Source: Pseudomonadota bacterium (lineage in GTDB: Bacteria; Desulfobacterota; Desulfovibrionia; Desulfovibrionales; Desulfovibrionaceae). Taken from it: DNA of 64,000 bases. Positions 9,214 to 19,739 of this stretch are shown here, one piece after another. Under the pieces are notes generated by a model. The model was not told the DNA's origin. It did no database searches and saw only the letters and a list, made by a program, of their open reading frames with translations. The position numbers were made by a program, and so were the translations under genes. Each line of letters opens with the position of its first letter. Position 1 is the stretch's first letter. The stretch is from NCBI GenBank assembly GCA_018816865.1, contig JAHIUW010000006.1:1-64000 (forward strand), read 5' to 3'.

Positions 9214-9262
9214 GGGCTAATAGATAGCCCTACATATTTGTTTAAAACAAGAGGTTTCAAAC
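9214..9262 (+). promoter_or_regulatory. cluster of inverted repeats, possible MarR operators
   Basis: Three short palindromes lie between the putative promoter and the adaptor start codon. They are GGGCTA-N5-TAGCCC (9214-9230), a perfect TTGTTT-A-AAACAA (9238-9250) and GTTT-C-AAAC (9254-9262). AT-rich palindromes of this size are typical MarR-family sites, and a MarR gene ends the operon. The link to that regulator is an inference. Confidence 0.45.
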
Positions 9263-9263
9263 A

Positions 9264-10430
9264 ATGCACATCCATCAGAAATTACTTCTCTTTTCTCTTC
9301 TTTTTCCACTCCTCGCCGCCGGATGCATGGACAAAGAGGCCAACGGCCATGCCAAAGCGACCACCCCGCCGCCGCTGGTCAAGGCCATCGTCGTGCCCCG
9401 GGCCGACGTGCCCCTCGACAACGAATACGCCGCCCAGGTGGAGGGCTCGCGCGAGGTCGAGGTCCGGGCCCAGGTGAGCGGTATCCTGCTTGAGCGCACC
9501 TACCGCGAAGGGTCCTTTGTGCAGGAAGGCGACGTCCTGTTCCGCATCGACCCCAATACCTATCACGCGGCCCAGGAACAGGCGCGCGGTGCATTGCAGC
9601 AGCAGGAAGCCAACCTGGAGCTGGCGCGCTTGTACCGTGACCGCACCTTGTCCATCTACGAGCAGGGCGCGGTCAGCACCCACGAACGCGATGACGCCAC
9701 CGCCAAGTACGACTCTGCCCTGGCTGTGGTACGCACCGCGCGTGGCACTGTGGAGACCGCACAGTTGAACCTGGGCTACACCGAGGTTCGGGCACCCATC
9801 TCCGGCATCACCAGCAGAGAGACCCGTTCCGAGGGCAGCCTTATCACTCAGGACGCCCAAGGCAGCCTGTTGACCACCATCACCCGGCTCGATCCCGTGT
9901 ACGTCAACTTTTCCGTGCCCGGCACCGAGGTCCTGAAACGCAAGCGCCAGGCCGAGGAAGGCCTGATCAGCCAACCCGATGACGGATTGATCGTCCTGCT
10001 GCGCCTGTCCGACGGCAGCATCTACAAGCACGCCGGACGCATCAACTTCATGGACCGCCACGAGGACCCGCAGACCGGGGCCGTGCGTGCACGCGCCGAA
10101 GTGCCCAACCCCGATGGCATGATCCTTCCCGGCAGCTTCGCCCGCGCCGTGGTCCAGGGCATGGTCCTCAAGGACGCCATCGTGATCCCGCAGCGCGCCG
10201 TACTGTTCACCAAGGATGTGTCCCTGGTCTACGTGCTGGACGAGAACAACGCGGCCCAACCCCGCCCCATTGAGATCGGCGAGACCGTGGGCAACGGCTT
10301 CCAGATCGTCCAGGGCCTGTCCGGCGGCGAGCGCATCATTTCCGACGGCGTCATCAAAGTACGCCCCGGCGTCACAGTGACCGTATCCAAAGCCGAAGTC
10401 GCTGAAGCTGGTAAGGGGAGCGCTCAGTAA
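9264..10430 (+). CDS. RND efflux periplasmic adaptor lipoprotein
   Basis: A 388-residue membrane-fusion protein of the AcrA/MexA type, which links the inner-membrane RND pump to an outer-membrane channel. The N-terminus is a lipoprotein signal ending in the lipobox LLAAGC, so Cys16 would be acylated. The order is a barrel-sandwich/lipoyl half ([21 protein letters not shown]), an alpha-hairpin rich in Gln/Glu, the second lipoyl half ([14 protein letters not shown]), and beta-barrel and membrane-proximal domains. The stop overlaps the pump ATG by one base, so translation is coupled. No outer-membrane TolC-like gene is present nearby. Confidence 0.95.
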   Translation: MHIHQKLLLFSLLFPLLAAGCMDKEANGHAKATTPPPLVKAIVVPRADVPLDNEYAAQVEGSREVEVRAQVSGILLERTYREGSFVQEGDVLFRIDPNTYHAAQEQARGALQQQEANLELARLYRDRTLSIYEQGAVSTHERDDATAKYDSALAVVRTARGTVETAQLNLGYTEVRAPISGITSRETRSEGSLITQDAQGSLLTTITRLDPVYVNFSVPGTEVLKRKRQAEEGLISQPDDGLIVLLRLSDGSIYKHAGRINFMDRHEDPQTGAVRARAEVPNPDGMILPGSFARAVVQGMVLKDAIVIPQRAVLFTKDVSLVYVLDENNAAQPRPIEIGETVGNGFQIVQGLSGGERIISDGVIKVRPGVTVTVSKAEVAEAGKGSAQ

Positions 10431-13400
10431 TGTTCTCAAAATTCTTCATTTACAGGCCCATCTTCGCCACGGTCATCTCGCTGCTGATCTTATTGGCGGG
10501 AATCATGGCGATGAACACGTTGCCCATTGCCGAATTCCCGGAAATCGTTCCGCCCGAGGTCGAAGTCAAAGCGTATTATCCCGGAGCCAGCGCCGAGGTT
10601 ATTTCCCAGAACGTCGCCGCACCTCTGGAACAGGAGATCAACGGCGTCGACAACATGCTGTACATGCGCTCCACAAGCGCCAGTGACGGCACCCTGAAGG
10701 TCACCGTCACCTTTGCCGTGGGCACGAACCCGGACCAAAACACCATCAACGTCAATAACCGGGTTCAAGCCGCCACCAGTTCCCTGCCCACCGAGGTCAC
10801 TCGCCAAGGCGTCACAGTCACCAAAAAATCATCAAGTATGCTTCAGGTTGTGGGCCTTCGTAGCGACGACGAACGCTACGACACCATTTACATGAGCAAC
10901 TATGCTTCCGTAAACGTGGTGGATGAGATCAAACGTCTGCCCGGTGTTGGCGACGCCGAAGTACTAGGCGCCAAGGATTATTCCATGCGTGTCTGGCTCA
11001 AGCCCGACAAGCTGGCCCAGCTCAAGATGACCCCTGCAGACATCGCCTCTGCCATCAACGAGCAAAACGCCCAGTTCGCAGCAGGTGCCATTGGCAACCT
11101 GCCCCAGGCCAATCCTGTGGAAACATCCTATACGGTCACCACCAAGGGTCGCCTGGTCACCCCCGAAGAATTCGGGAAGATCATCCTGCGCGCCAATGAA
11201 GACGGTTCATACCTGCGCCTGAAAGATGTGGCGCGCCTGGAGTTGGGTTCCCAAAACTACAACATGGTCACCCTGCGCAAGGGTAAACCATCGGTAAATA
11301 TTGCCATCTATCTCTCGCCGGGTGCCAATGCACTCCAGACAGCCGATTCGGTCATCGCTGCCATGGACAGACTCGCCCCTTCGTTCCCTGATGGCCTGAC
11401 ATGGTCCATGGACTACGACATCACCGATTTCGTGCGCATCTCCGTGGAAGAGGTCCGGACAACCCTGTTCGAGGCCTTCGCCCTGGTGGCGATCATCATC
11501 TTCCTGTTCCTGCAGAATTGGCGGCCCACCATCATCCCGCTGCTGGCCGTGCCCGTGTCCATCATCGGCACCTTCGCGGGCATGTACGCCCTGGGATTCT
11601 CCATCAACACCCTGACCCTGTTCGGACTGGTGTTGGCCATCGGCATCGTGGTGGACGACGCCATCGTGGTCATCGAAAACGTGGAGCGCGTCATGCGCAC
11701 CGAAGGCCTGGGTCCCAAAGAGGCCACCATCAAAGCCATGGAAGAAGTGGCAGGTGCGGTCGTCGCCATTGTGCTCGTGCTCTGCTCCGTATTCGTGCCC
11801 GTGGCCTTCATGGGCGGACTGGCCGGTGAGATGTACAAGCAGTTCGCGGTGACCATCGCCGTGTCCGTGGTCATCTCGGGCATCGTGGCCCTGACGTTGA
11901 CCCCGGCCCTGTGCGCCATCTTGCTCAAGCCCGGACATCAGGAACCTATCGCTCCATTGCGCTGGTTCAACCGTTTCTTCGAGCGCATCACCAACGGCTA
12001 CACCACAGGAGTCCGCCTGCTGCTGAAACGCGGCGTACTGGCAGTCGTCCTACTGTTGGGCCTGTGCGGTGTGACCTGGCATCTGTTCCAGATCGTACCT
12101 AGCGCCCTGGTTCCCGAAGAGGACAAGGGCTACGCCATTGCAGTGGCCATCCTGCCGCCTGGCGCGTCCATTTCGCGTACCGAGCAGTTGATGCGCGAGC
12201 TGGAAACCCAAATCGGACAGCTCCCGGAAGTAGACACCAGCATCAACCTGATCGGATTCAACCTGCTGTCTGTCACAGCCAACAGCAACTTCGGCACCAT
12301 GTTCATCAAGCTCAAGCCATGGGACGAACGAGGTCCAGGCCAATCCTCCCATGATGTGGTCAAAAAGATCTTCGGCATGGGAGCCGGAATGGAGGAAGGT
12401 ATCGTCCTGGCCTTCATGCCCCCGCCCATCAACGGCATGAGTAACACTGGCGGATTCGAAGGCTACATCCAGTCCCGTACGGGTGCCAGCGCGTTTGAAC
12501 TTGCCGACACACTGGCAAAGCTTCAGCAAGCAGCAGCCAAACGCCCTGAGCTGGCTTATGTGCAAAGCACTTTCAACGTAAACTCGCCGCAATTACACGT
12601 GGAATTGGACCGTGAAAAGGCCCGTGCCATGGGTGTGCCGGTCAATGACGTTTTCAGTGTGATGCAAGCCACCTTCGGTAGTTATTACGTCAACGACTTC
12701 AACAAGCTGGGCCGAACCTTCCAGGTCAACCTGCAATCCGAGGGCGACTACCGCCGCAGCCCTGAAGATCTGGGCCGAGTCTATGTACGATCCAACTCCG
12801 GAGACATGGTGCCCCTGACGGCTTTAGTCAGGGTCGAACGAACCACAGGGCCCGAAGTCATGGAACGTTACAATGTATTCCCGGCGGCAAAGATCATGGG
12901 TGCCCCGGCCCCTGGCTACAGCTCTGGGCAGGCCCTGGCAGCTCTGGAAGAAGTTGCTGCCGAGACCCTGAGCGATGGCTACACCCTGGCCTGGACCGGA
13001 TCGGCCTATCAGGAACGACTTTCGGGCGGCAGTTCCTATTCCGTCTTCCTGCTCGGCCTGCTGATGGTCTTCCTGATCCTGGCGGCACAGTATGAAAAAT
13101 GGAACCTACCTCTTGCCGTCATCATGGTGGTTCCGTTCGCCCTGTTCGGCGCCATCGCGGCCAACTGGATGCGCGGACTGTCCAACGATGTCTACTTCCA
13201 AATCGCACTGATCACCCTGATCGGCCTGTCTGCCAAGAACGCCATCCTTATCGTGGAATTCGCAGTGCAGAAACGCGCCGAAGGTATGTCCGTGCATGAT
13301 GCCGCGCTTGAGGCGGCCCGGCTGCGCTTCAGACCCATTGTCATGACCTCGCTGGCTTTTGTCCTGGGTTGTGTGCCGCTGGCCATCTCCAGTGGTGCCG

Positions 13401-13555
13401 GTGCTGCCAGCCGCCATTCCATCGGAACCGGCGTCATCGGCGGGATGCTGGCGGCGACGTTCATCGCCACCTTCTTCATTCCGGCTTTTTACAAAGGGAT
13501 CACCCGTTTCACGGACCGTTTTCATAATCCGAAGAAACGCACCCCCATAGAGTGA
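10430..13555 (+). CDS. RND multidrug efflux permease (HAE1 family)
   Basis: A 1041-residue proton-driven inner-membrane exporter of the AcrB/MexB family, the usual length. The first transmembrane helix ([19 protein letters not shown]) is followed by a large periplasmic loop. [18 protein letters not shown] carries the two proton-relay Asp residues in TM4, and [14 protein letters not shown] carries the partner Lys in TM10. The family and mechanism are clear, but not the substrate range. It is co-translated with the adaptor upstream and followed, after a GC-rich hairpin, by a MarR regulator. Confidence 0.97.
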   Translation: MFSKFFIYRPIFATVISLLILLAGIMAMNTLPIAEFPEIVPPEVEVKAYYPGASAEVISQNVAAPLEQEINGVDNMLYMRSTSASDGTLKVTVTFAVGTNPDQNTINVNNRVQAATSSLPTEVTRQGVTVTKKSSSMLQVVGLRSDDERYDTIYMSNYASVNVVDEIKRLPGVGDAEVLGAKDYSMRVWLKPDKLAQLKMTPADIASAINEQNAQFAAGAIGNLPQANPVETSYTVTTKGRLVTPEEFGKIILRANEDGSYLRLKDVARLELGSQNYNMVTLRKGKPSVNIAIYLSPGANALQTADSVIAAMDRLAPSFPDGLTWSMDYDITDFVRISVEEVRTTLFEAFALVAIIIFLFLQNWRPTIIPLLAVPVSIIGTFAGMYALGFSINTLTLFGLVLAIGIVVDDAIVVIENVERVMRTEGLGPKEATIKAMEEVAGAVVAIVLVLCSVFVPVAFMGGLAGEMYKQFAVTIAVSVVISGIVALTLTPALCAILLKPGHQEPIAPLRWFNRFFERITNGYTTGVRLLLKRGVLAVVLLLGLCGVTWHLFQIVPSALVPEEDKGYAIAVAILPPGASISRTEQLMRELETQIGQLPEVDTSINLIGFNLLSVTANSNFGTMFIKLKPWDERGPGQSSHDVVKKIFGMGAGMEEGIVLAFMPPPINGMSNTGGFEGYIQSRTGASAFELADTLAKLQQAAAKRPELAYVQSTFNVNSPQLHVELDREKARAMGVPVNDVFSVMQATFGSYYVNDFNKLGRTFQVNLQSEGDYRRSPEDLGRVYVRSNSGDMVPLTALVRVERTTGPEVMERYNVFPAAKIMGAPAPGYSSGQALAALEEVAAETLSDGYTLAWTGSAYQERLSGGSSYSVFLLGLLMVFLILAAQYEKWNLPLAVIMVVPFALFGAIAANWMRGLSNDVYFQIALITLIGLSAKNAILIVEFAVQKRAEGMSVHDAALEAARLRFRPIVMTSLAFVLGCVPLAISSGAGAASRHSIGTGVIGGMLAATFIATFFIPAFYKGITRFTDRFHNPKKRTPIE

Positions 13556-13564
13556 CCCCGACCC

Positions 13565-13600
13565 GGCGCCCCCGCCCTGCCCCCCCGGGGCGGGGGCGCC
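13565..13600 (+). terminator. GC-rich hairpin after the RND pump gene
   Basis: A 13-bp perfect stem (13565-13577 with 13588-13600) begins 9 bases after the pump stop. It lacks a following T-run, so it may be a weak or Rho-assisted terminator, or a hairpin that lowers expression of the downstream MarR gene. Confidence 0.5.
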
Positions 13601-13652
13601 ACCTATGACAACCCTCCATGAAAAGGTTATCGAGACCCTCAAGGAGTGAGGC

Positions 13653-14150
13653 ATGAAAAAAATGAGAACCCACTGGCAAAGCCTGAGTCACGACTTCATC
13701 GTCAGTCTTGACATTACGGCTCGCGACGTGCGCAATCTGGCGGATGAACTGGCCCGCCCTTTCGGCCTCTCCAACTCGCGCTGGCTTGTGTTGCGTATCT
13801 TGGAAGAACACGGCTGTGCACTCTCCCAAAAGGAACTAGCGGCTGAAATCGGTATCGAAGGGCCGACGATGGTGCGTATTCTGGATGGCATGGAGCGTGA
13901 CGGCTGGGTTCGGCGCCGTATTTCGGACAAGGACCGGCGAGTCAAACTCATCGATGTCGAGAATCAGTCCTGGGAGGTCATGGAGCAACTGGGCGAAAAG
14001 CTGGAAGCCGTGAAGGTCAAGATGCTCAAGGGCATCACCGATGAGGAAATAATGGAGGGAACGGCCCTGCTCAGCCGGGTCCGCGAGCGAATCCTTCAGA
14101 TCTCCGGACGCAAGGACCCCAGCCCCACGTGTGTGGACAGCAAGAAATAG
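13653..14150 (+). CDS. MarR-family transcriptional regulator
   Basis: A 165-residue winged-helix regulator. The segment LSQKELAAEIGIEGPTMVRI (about residues 56-75) is the helix-turn-helix. The wing follows as DGWVRRRISDKDRRVKLIDV, a typical MarR signature with the conserved DxRxxxL pattern. An AAGGAG site lies just upstream of the ATG. Position directly after the RND genes, and AT-rich palindromes in their promoter, suggest that it represses the efflux operon, but this is inferred. Confidence 0.9.
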   Translation: MKKMRTHWQSLSHDFIVSLDITARDVRNLADELARPFGLSNSRWLVLRILEEHGCALSQKELAAEIGIEGPTMVRILDGMERDGWVRRRISDKDRRVKLIDVENQSWEVMEQLGEKLEAVKVKMLKGITDEEIMEGTALLSRVRERILQISGRKDPSPTCVDSKK

Positions 14151-14238
14151 TCCGCGACTGCCGCAGCCGCCCTCGGGCCTCCCCCCAAATAAACAATCAA
14201 CGACCCACAGCATCCGGGGATTCTCACTCCCGGCTTTC

Positions 14239-15078
14239 TCAAAACATCCCGTGGCGGGCCATGAGCCTGTCCACAAGCCCGCGGTCCGGCTCGTGGCGAA
14301 CGGGCAGGGCCGGACGTTCGTCCTGCCGGTTTCCCTGGGCAAAGGGCGTCTCATCCAGCAACTTATTGTAGGCGTGGACCAGCAGGGACTCCAGATTGAC
14401 CACATCTGCCGCATTGTAGGCCAACAGCGTCTCCAGGGCGGCGGCGTTGCCCGTATTCTGGTACTCGTGCCACAGGATGACCGCAAAATAGCCGTCCACC
14501 CCGTCCAGGTCGTCGCGACCGATGCCCATCTGCTTTTCGATGCTCTTCAACCCGCCAGAAAAACCGATCTTCTTGAGCACGTAGCGCAGATCGATGTGCC
14601 CCATGTCCAGGCGGATGCCAAAGGTTCGTTCGATGAACGGCACGTCAAAACACTTGCCGTTGAAAGTGGCGATGACGTCGAAGGCCCGGATGTCGTCCTG
14701 GAAATCTGCCAGATTGTCGCCATGCACGTAGGTCCTGACCTCACCCGCCCCGGACAGGGCGATGGTCGTGATGTGATCCTCACCGTGGGTCAGGCCCGTG
14801 GTCTCGATGTCCACGTAGGCCACCCGCTCGCGGAACTCGCCGAACAGCCGCCAGCTCTCGGCGTTGGGGAGACCGGCATCGAACCACCGTGCGTCCCCCG
14901 CCTCCAGGCGTTCCAGGGATTCGTCCAGGTGCTGGCGCACCCAGGTGGCATTGTTCCCCAAGGCGGCCTCTCCGGCTTGACTGGCGGCGTCGGCCCAGTG
15001 CTTGAGGCCCTTGCCCCAGTATCGCTGTTCCGTGGTCGTGCCGATGCGTGGGATATGGCAAAAGGTGTGCTTGAGCAT
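14239..15078 (-). CDS. YprB-like 3'-5' exonuclease (RNase H fold)
   Basis: A 279-residue protein with a DEDD-type exonuclease domain. YVDIETTGL (residues about 130-138) gives the first Asp/Glu pair, ATFNGKCFDVPFIERTF the second Asp, and YNAADVVNLESL the last Asp. This is the ribonuclease H-like YprB domain found in many bacteria; substrate unknown. The true start is the ATG at 15076-15078, with AAGGA upstream. A much longer in-frame opening up to 15705 is antisense to the next gene and not real. It is divergent from the HMCES-like gene. Confidence 0.82.
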   Translation of the reverse strand: MLKHTFCHIPRIGTTTEQRYWGKGLKHWADAASQAGEAALGNNATWVRQHLDESLERLEAGDARWFDAGLPNAESWRLFGEFRERVAYVDIETTGLTHGEDHITTIALSGAGEVRTYVHGDNLADFQDDIRAFDVIATFNGKCFDVPFIERTFGIRLDMGHIDLRYVLKKIGFSGGLKSIEKQMGIGRDDLDGVDGYFAVILWHEYQNTGNAAALETLLAYNAADVVNLESLLVHAYNKLLDETPFAQGNRQDERPALPVRHEPDRGLVDRLMARHGMF

Positions 15079-15226
15079 GAACGTCCTTGCAGCTGCGGAC
15101 ACCCGGGCGGGCAGGATCGCAGCGGGTGATCCGGGTTGGCGGTATTTGCCGCAGGACGCTACGCGGAGGGCCGTGACTGCGTCAAGGGCGCTTGACGAGC
15201 CTGTCCCAAGCCGCCATGCTCCAGGG

Positions 15227-15961
15227 ATGTGCGGACGATTCGGCCTCGACACCCCACCCAAACGCATGGCGAAGCATTTCAGCCTGGACAAGGAACCCGA
15301 AGAGCTCCTGCGCTTCAACATCGCCCCCTCCCAGATGATCAGGGCCGTGTTGGCACTTCCCCACTCCGGGACCCCTGTCTTGCGCTTGCTGAAGTGGGGA
15401 CTTGTGCCCTCCTGGGCCAGGGACGCCGGAATCGGCAACCGGCTGATCAATGCCCGCGCCGAGACCATGGCCCACAAACCTGCTTTCCGCTCGGCCTTCC
15501 AACAGAGGCGCTGCATCATCCCTGCCTCGCACTTCTTCGAATGGCAACGGCTGCCAGGGGGGAACAGACAAGCCCATTGCATCCGCCTGAAGGACGGCTC
15601 CCCCATGGGCTTCGCCGGACTCTGGGAGCATTGGCCAACGCCGGGAGCAGACGATTCGCCGCCCGGCAGCCTGTTCAGCTGCACCATCCTGACCACTGCG
15701 GCCAATGAACTGCTGGCCCCGCTGCACCAGCGGATGCCCGTGATCCTGCCCCTCGAGTCCTACGACGCATGGCTCAACGCCCCGTCTGCCCAGGTGGCGT
15801 CCCTGCCCGCACCCTGGCCGGCCGACACCATGGAGTCCTGGCCCGTCTCAACCAGGGTCAACTCCCCGCTGAACGATGACCCCACCATCATGGAAAAACA
15901 GAAGAACTCCCTCAGGCGCAACACTATTTCAGACCTCAAGGAAGGCAAGGCCTCAGTATGA
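15227..15961 (+). CDS. SOS-response-associated (HMCES/YedK) abasic-site protein
   Basis: A 244-residue SRAP-domain protein. In this family the Cys at position 2 forms a thiazolidine cross-link with abasic sites in single-stranded DNA, shielding them during replication. Here the sequence begins MCGRFG, so after Met removal Cys2 is exposed. NIAPSQ (Asn), ASHFFEW (Glu) and the later His in LHQRMPVIL complete the known active site. I chose the start from the required Cys2; a longer frame to 15002 is rejected. A long hairpin overlaps its stop codon. No LexA box is obvious to me upstream. Confidence 0.92.
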   Translation: MCGRFGLDTPPKRMAKHFSLDKEPEELLRFNIAPSQMIRAVLALPHSGTPVLRLLKWGLVPSWARDAGIGNRLINARAETMAHKPAFRSAFQQRRCIIPASHFFEWQRLPGGNRQAHCIRLKDGSPMGFAGLWEHWPTPGADDSPPGSLFSCTILTTAANELLAPLHQRMPVILPLESYDAWLNAPSAQVASLPAPWPADTMESWPVSTRVNSPLNDDPTIMEKQKNSLRRNTISDLKEGKASV

Positions 15962-15982
15962 TCCGTCGGCCTTGCCTTCCTT
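15938..15982 (+). terminator. hairpin enclosing the HMCES stop codon
   Basis: A perfect 15-bp stem (15938-15952 with 15968-15982) whose loop contains the TGA stop at 15959-15961. It is followed by TTGCCTATTTTG, a weak T-rich tract. It probably acts as terminator for the HMCES-like gene. Confidence 0.6.
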
Positions 15983-16064
15983 GCCTATTTTGATATATTA
16001 CGCGGTTTCACCTAGTTCTATAGTATAGTACCCGCAACCATCGGACCGGACAGCGAACAGAACC

Positions 16065-18203
16065 ATGCAGCAACTTCAAGAGATTATTGCCGCCAATGAA
16101 GAATGGCTGATGGAACGCATCCTGTACTACGCCAAGAAGCAGGGCTTCGCGCGGTACAGTTCCACCAAGGTCGCGGACTGGCAGGCCTCCATCGCCGGAA
16201 TCTCGACCTCACTGTTCATGGCCCTTGAGCAGTTCGACAACACCGCTCCGGAATTCGGTCCTGACGATGACTACACGTCTCATCCCGTGGCGGCCTTCGG
16301 CATTGAGCAGGCACGCACGCACCGCAACCGGGGCATCTCCCTGTCCATGTTCTTGGGCCTGCTCAAATACTACCGCCAATGCTACATCGACCTGATCAAC
16401 GAGCACATCGCCACCGGCAAGGACCGGCGTCGCTTCCGCAAATTCATCGCCCGCTGCTTCGACCTGTTCGAGATCGCCTTATGCTCGCATTGGACCACTC
16501 TGGAAAAGGACCACCGCATCGCAGAGATGCAGGACGCCAACCGCCTCCAGACCAACGAAAAGAACAAGTACCTGACCCTGTTCGAAAGCATCTCGGACCC
16601 GGTCTTCCTGGTGGATCATGCCGGGATCGTAGAGAACTTGAACGTCTCCGCAGCCATGTTCATGGGCATCGGGGTCAACCCAAAAGAACTCTCCCCGCTG
16701 ACGGACCCAAAAAACGGTTGCGAGATCACCGTTCCCGGGATCAAGAGCCGTCAATCCGTGGTGGGCCGCAGGCTTTCGGAATCTCTGCCCTGGCTGAGCG
16801 GCGAGATACGCGCCTTCCTGGCCCAGGACCGCCGCGTGCTGCGCCTGGAAAAAAAGGCCCGCTGCCACGGCGAGGACCGCTACTTCAAGGTCACCCTGTC
16901 CAGCATGTTGGACATCTCCGGAAAGTTCTCGGGCGCGGTGGTGGTGCTCTCGGACATCAGCAAACAGACACTCACGGAGATGGAACTGGTCCGCAGCCGG
17001 GACCTGATGCAAACTCTCATGGACGGCACCCCCGCACTCATCGCCTACGTGGGCCGTGACCTGCGCTACCACTTCGTCAACCACTACTACGAAACCATCT
17101 ACGGCATCCCCGTGGAGGACATCGTGGGCCGGCACGTCTCCGAGGTCATCGGCGACGATGTCTTCGCCGATGTCGCCGAGCGCTATGAACGGACCCTCGC
17201 AGGGGAGCCACAGCATTTCGAACTGACCTTCAAGACCAAGGCCATGGGCACACGCTACTTCGACGTGTCTTACCTGCCGCACCGTTTCGGCGAGTCGGTG
17301 GTGGGGGTCATCCTGCTCATCCTGGACATGACGGACCGGACCCTGGCGGAAATCGAACGCGAAAAATTTTTCCATGTCTCACCGGACATGATGTGTGTCG
17401 CCGGGTTCGACGGCTACTTCAAACAGTTAAACCCCGCCTGGACCAAGACACTGGGTTGGTCCGAAGAGGAACTGCTCAGCAGGCCCAACATCAGTTTCGT
17501 GCTGCCCGAGGACATCAACGCCTCCGTGAACGCCGTGGAACAGCTGACCAAAGGTCATGAAAGCATCGGGTTCGAAAACCGCGTCCGCTGCAAGGACGGC
17601 AGCTACCGCTGGATCACCTGGAACGCCATCCCTTCTCTTGATGACAAATTTATCTACGCCGTGGCCCACGACACCACCAAGCGCCGCGAGATGGAGGAGG
17701 CCCTGCGCAAGCTGGCCGCCAAGGACTCGCTCACCGGCACCAACAACCGCCGCCACTTCTTTGAGCTGGGCGAACAGGGATTCGCGGGGGCCAAGCGCTA
17801 TGGCCGCGCCCTGTCCGTGTTCATGCTGGACCTCGACCATTTCAAGCGCATCAACGATGCCCATGGGCACGCCGTGGGCGACGCCGTGCTCAAGGCCCTG
17901 GTTCAGACATGTGGGGAAGCCCTGCGCGATGCCGACATCCTGGGCCGGCTGGGGGGCGAGGAATTTGCCGCCGTGCTCCCGGAGACCAACGCCATCCGCG
18001 CCTTCGCCACGGCTGAACGCCTGCGCGAGCAGCTTGCCGGGACCATTGTCGATGCAGGGGGACAGGAGATTCGCTTCACGGTGAGCATCGGCGTGGCGAC
18101 CCTCGACGAGCAGGACCACTGCCTGGACGAACTCTTGAAACGTGCCGACGACGCCCTCTACGACGCCAAGCGACGCGGGCGAAACCGGGTCTTCAGCGCC
18201 TAA
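16065..18203 (+). CDS. PAS-domain diguanylate cyclase
   Basis: A 712-residue soluble signalling protein that should make cyclic di-GMP. Residues 1-160 form an alpha-helical sensory region resembling the RsbR N-terminal type. Three PAS-like segments follow (about 165-300, 310-430 and 440-550; the last contains FKQLNPAWTKTLGWSEEEL). A GGDEF domain ends the protein with LGGEEFAAVLPE. RDAD five residues before GGEEF is the inhibitory I-site, so product inhibition is expected. There are no obvious transmembrane segments. The ligand sensed is unknown. It stands alone between convergent and same-direction neighbours. Confidence 0.92.
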   Translation: MQQLQEIIAANEEWLMERILYYAKKQGFARYSSTKVADWQASIAGISTSLFMALEQFDNTAPEFGPDDDYTSHPVAAFGIEQARTHRNRGISLSMFLGLLKYYRQCYIDLINEHIATGKDRRRFRKFIARCFDLFEIALCSHWTTLEKDHRIAEMQDANRLQTNEKNKYLTLFESISDPVFLVDHAGIVENLNVSAAMFMGIGVNPKELSPLTDPKNGCEITVPGIKSRQSVVGRRLSESLPWLSGEIRAFLAQDRRVLRLEKKARCHGEDRYFKVTLSSMLDISGKFSGAVVVLSDISKQTLTEMELVRSRDLMQTLMDGTPALIAYVGRDLRYHFVNHYYETIYGIPVEDIVGRHVSEVIGDDVFADVAERYERTLAGEPQHFELTFKTKAMGTRYFDVSYLPHRFGESVVGVILLILDMTDRTLAEIEREKFFHVSPDMMCVAGFDGYFKQLNPAWTKTLGWSEEELLSRPNISFVLPEDINASVNAVEQLTKGHESIGFENRVRCKDGSYRWITWNAIPSLDDKFIYAVAHDTTKRREMEEALRKLAAKDSLTGTNNRRHFFELGEQGFAGAKRYGRALSVFMLDLDHFKRINDAHGHAVGDAVLKALVQTCGEALRDADILGRLGGEEFAAVLPETNAIRAFATAERLREQLAGTIVDAGGQEIRFTVSIGVATLDEQDHCLDELLKRADDALYDAKRRGRNRVFSA

Positions 18204-18264
18204 CTCCGCAGCAGGGTTGCCTTGCCCTTGGCCTCCCCTCTCAGCTCAGCCTGGGGAGTGCGGC

Positions 18265-19641
18265 TCATGCGTCCGGGAAGAATGGCGGCCTGGGCCGCAT
18301 GGCGTGGAGGACCTCGGAATACGTCAAATCGGACAATCGAAAATCCGGGGCCTTGCGATCCACACTCGCGTAATAGCGCATCAATTCAAGATACTTGCCC
18401 ACCGTATGCGGCAACAACAATTCTCGGCGCACATGCTCGTGCGCGGCCTCGCCCATCCCGGAACAGACGTTGTCATCCTGAAGCAGGCGCGCCATGGCTT
18501 TGGCAATGGCTTCAGGATCCTCCGGTTCCACCAGAAAACCCGTCCGGCCATCGATGACCTGGCTCCTGATGCCGCCGCGGTTGGCCCCGATGACCGGCGT
18601 GCGCTGCCACAGGGCCTCGGTCACCGTCAATCCGAACCCCGCGCGCGTGGCCGTATGGACCACCCCGCGCGCCACGCTCATCAGCGAGCCCACCACCGCG
18701 TCGTTGTTCTGCACGTTCACCAGGAAATGGATATCCGGATCACCGTCGGCCAGTTCCCGCAATTGCGCCAGGACCTGTTCACCTTCGAGGTCGTCGGGAA
18801 AGGTATTGCCCAGAAAAAGCAGCTGCGGCGCGGGGTCCAGGCGCACCTCGTCGCGCATCCGGCAAAAGGCTCTGAGCACCGAGGCCTGATTCTTGTGCGG
18901 GTCAAAGCGTGCGATGGCCGCCAGGATCGGCCGCTCGGGGTCGATGCCATGCTCCCCCAGCAACGGAGCCAGGGCATCCAGGGCCTCGGCACGGGTCCGC
19001 AGACGGTTCTTCTCGCACAGGGGATCGATACCCGGCATGATCTGGTACACGGGAATCTGCACCCCCGGCCTCACGAACTCGGGCCTTGCGAAGATCGCAC
19101 CGGCGCAGTGATTGATGTAGGGCAAGAGGAAGCGCCAAAGGGTCATGTCCGGCTCGGATGTGTCCAGAGGGCAGTGCCAGAGCACGTTGCCATAAATCAC
19201 CCCGTTCATGACCATGGCTGCGGGCTGCGGGTCGTGCACCACCACCAGATCCGAAGTGATGAAGGTCTCCCGGGTCTGCTTGTCGATGCTGCCCACATAG
19301 GCCCGGAAGATCTCTTCCATGGAGATGTCCTGTTCCATGCCCTGGAGCAGGTTGCGAATCTTTTGAGTGACCGAGGAGGACTCAGCCCCGCTTTGCAACA
19401 CGTGCCAGTGGGCGTCGATGCCCAGACCACGGGCCAGGGGCAGGATACCCTTGAGCATCTCGGCCACGCCACCGCCCATGGGACTGGAATTGACGTTGGC
19501 CCAGCCCTTGCCCTCCAGGGGCAAGGCCAGGGTATTCAACCGCTCGACACCTTGCGGACCAATGAATTCCAGGTACTCATCAGGGCGGGTGGAAGACTGG
19601 AGGACGTACTCGCTGATGAGGTCTTTCTTGCTGCCGGGCAT
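18265..19641 (-). CDS. TreT-like trehalose synthase / GT4 glycosyltransferase
   Basis: A 458-residue glycosyltransferase with two Rossmann domains. The N-terminal NVNSSPMGGGVAEMLKGI and the C-terminal EALWQRTPVIGANRGGI with GFLVEPEDPEAIA are characteristic of the GT4 family. The former resembles trehalose glycosyltransferring synthase (TreT), which joins NDP-glucose and glucose reversibly to trehalose. I infer a role in compatible-solute or storage-sugar metabolism; a different acceptor is possible. It stands alone on the minus strand, converging with the GGDEF gene, with no trehalose transporter or phosphatase beside it. Confidence 0.8.
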   Translation of the reverse strand: MPGSKKDLISEYVLQSSTRPDEYLEFIGPQGVERLNTLALPLEGKGWANVNSSPMGGGVAEMLKGILPLARGLGIDAHWHVLQSGAESSSVTQKIRNLLQGMEQDISMEEIFRAYVGSIDKQTRETFITSDLVVVHDPQPAAMVMNGVIYGNVLWHCPLDTSEPDMTLWRFLLPYINHCAGAIFARPEFVRPGVQIPVYQIMPGIDPLCEKNRLRTRAEALDALAPLLGEHGIDPERPILAAIARFDPHKNQASVLRAFCRMRDEVRLDPAPQLLFLGNTFPDDLEGEQVLAQLRELADGDPDIHFLVNVQNNDAVVGSLMSVARGVVHTATRAGFGLTVTEALWQRTPVIGANRGGIRSQVIDGRTGFLVEPEDPEAIAKAMARLLQDDNVCSGMGEAAHEHVRRELLLPHTVGKYLELMRYYASVDRKAPDFRLSDLTYSEVLHAMRPRPPFFPDA

Positions 19642-19739
19642 GTCTGATCCTTCTCACGGGTTGGGCTGGTGGATGCGGACAACCGCTCCGCAAAAATCTA
19701 GCACATTCCCCAGTGACGCAAAAGCTCCGAGATGCGGAA

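Noticed and set aside
15079-15705. N-terminal extension of the YprB-like exonuclease to 15705
   Set aside because: The extra 209 codons are antisense to the HMCES-like gene and have no domain; an ATG with a good ribosome site exists at 15078.
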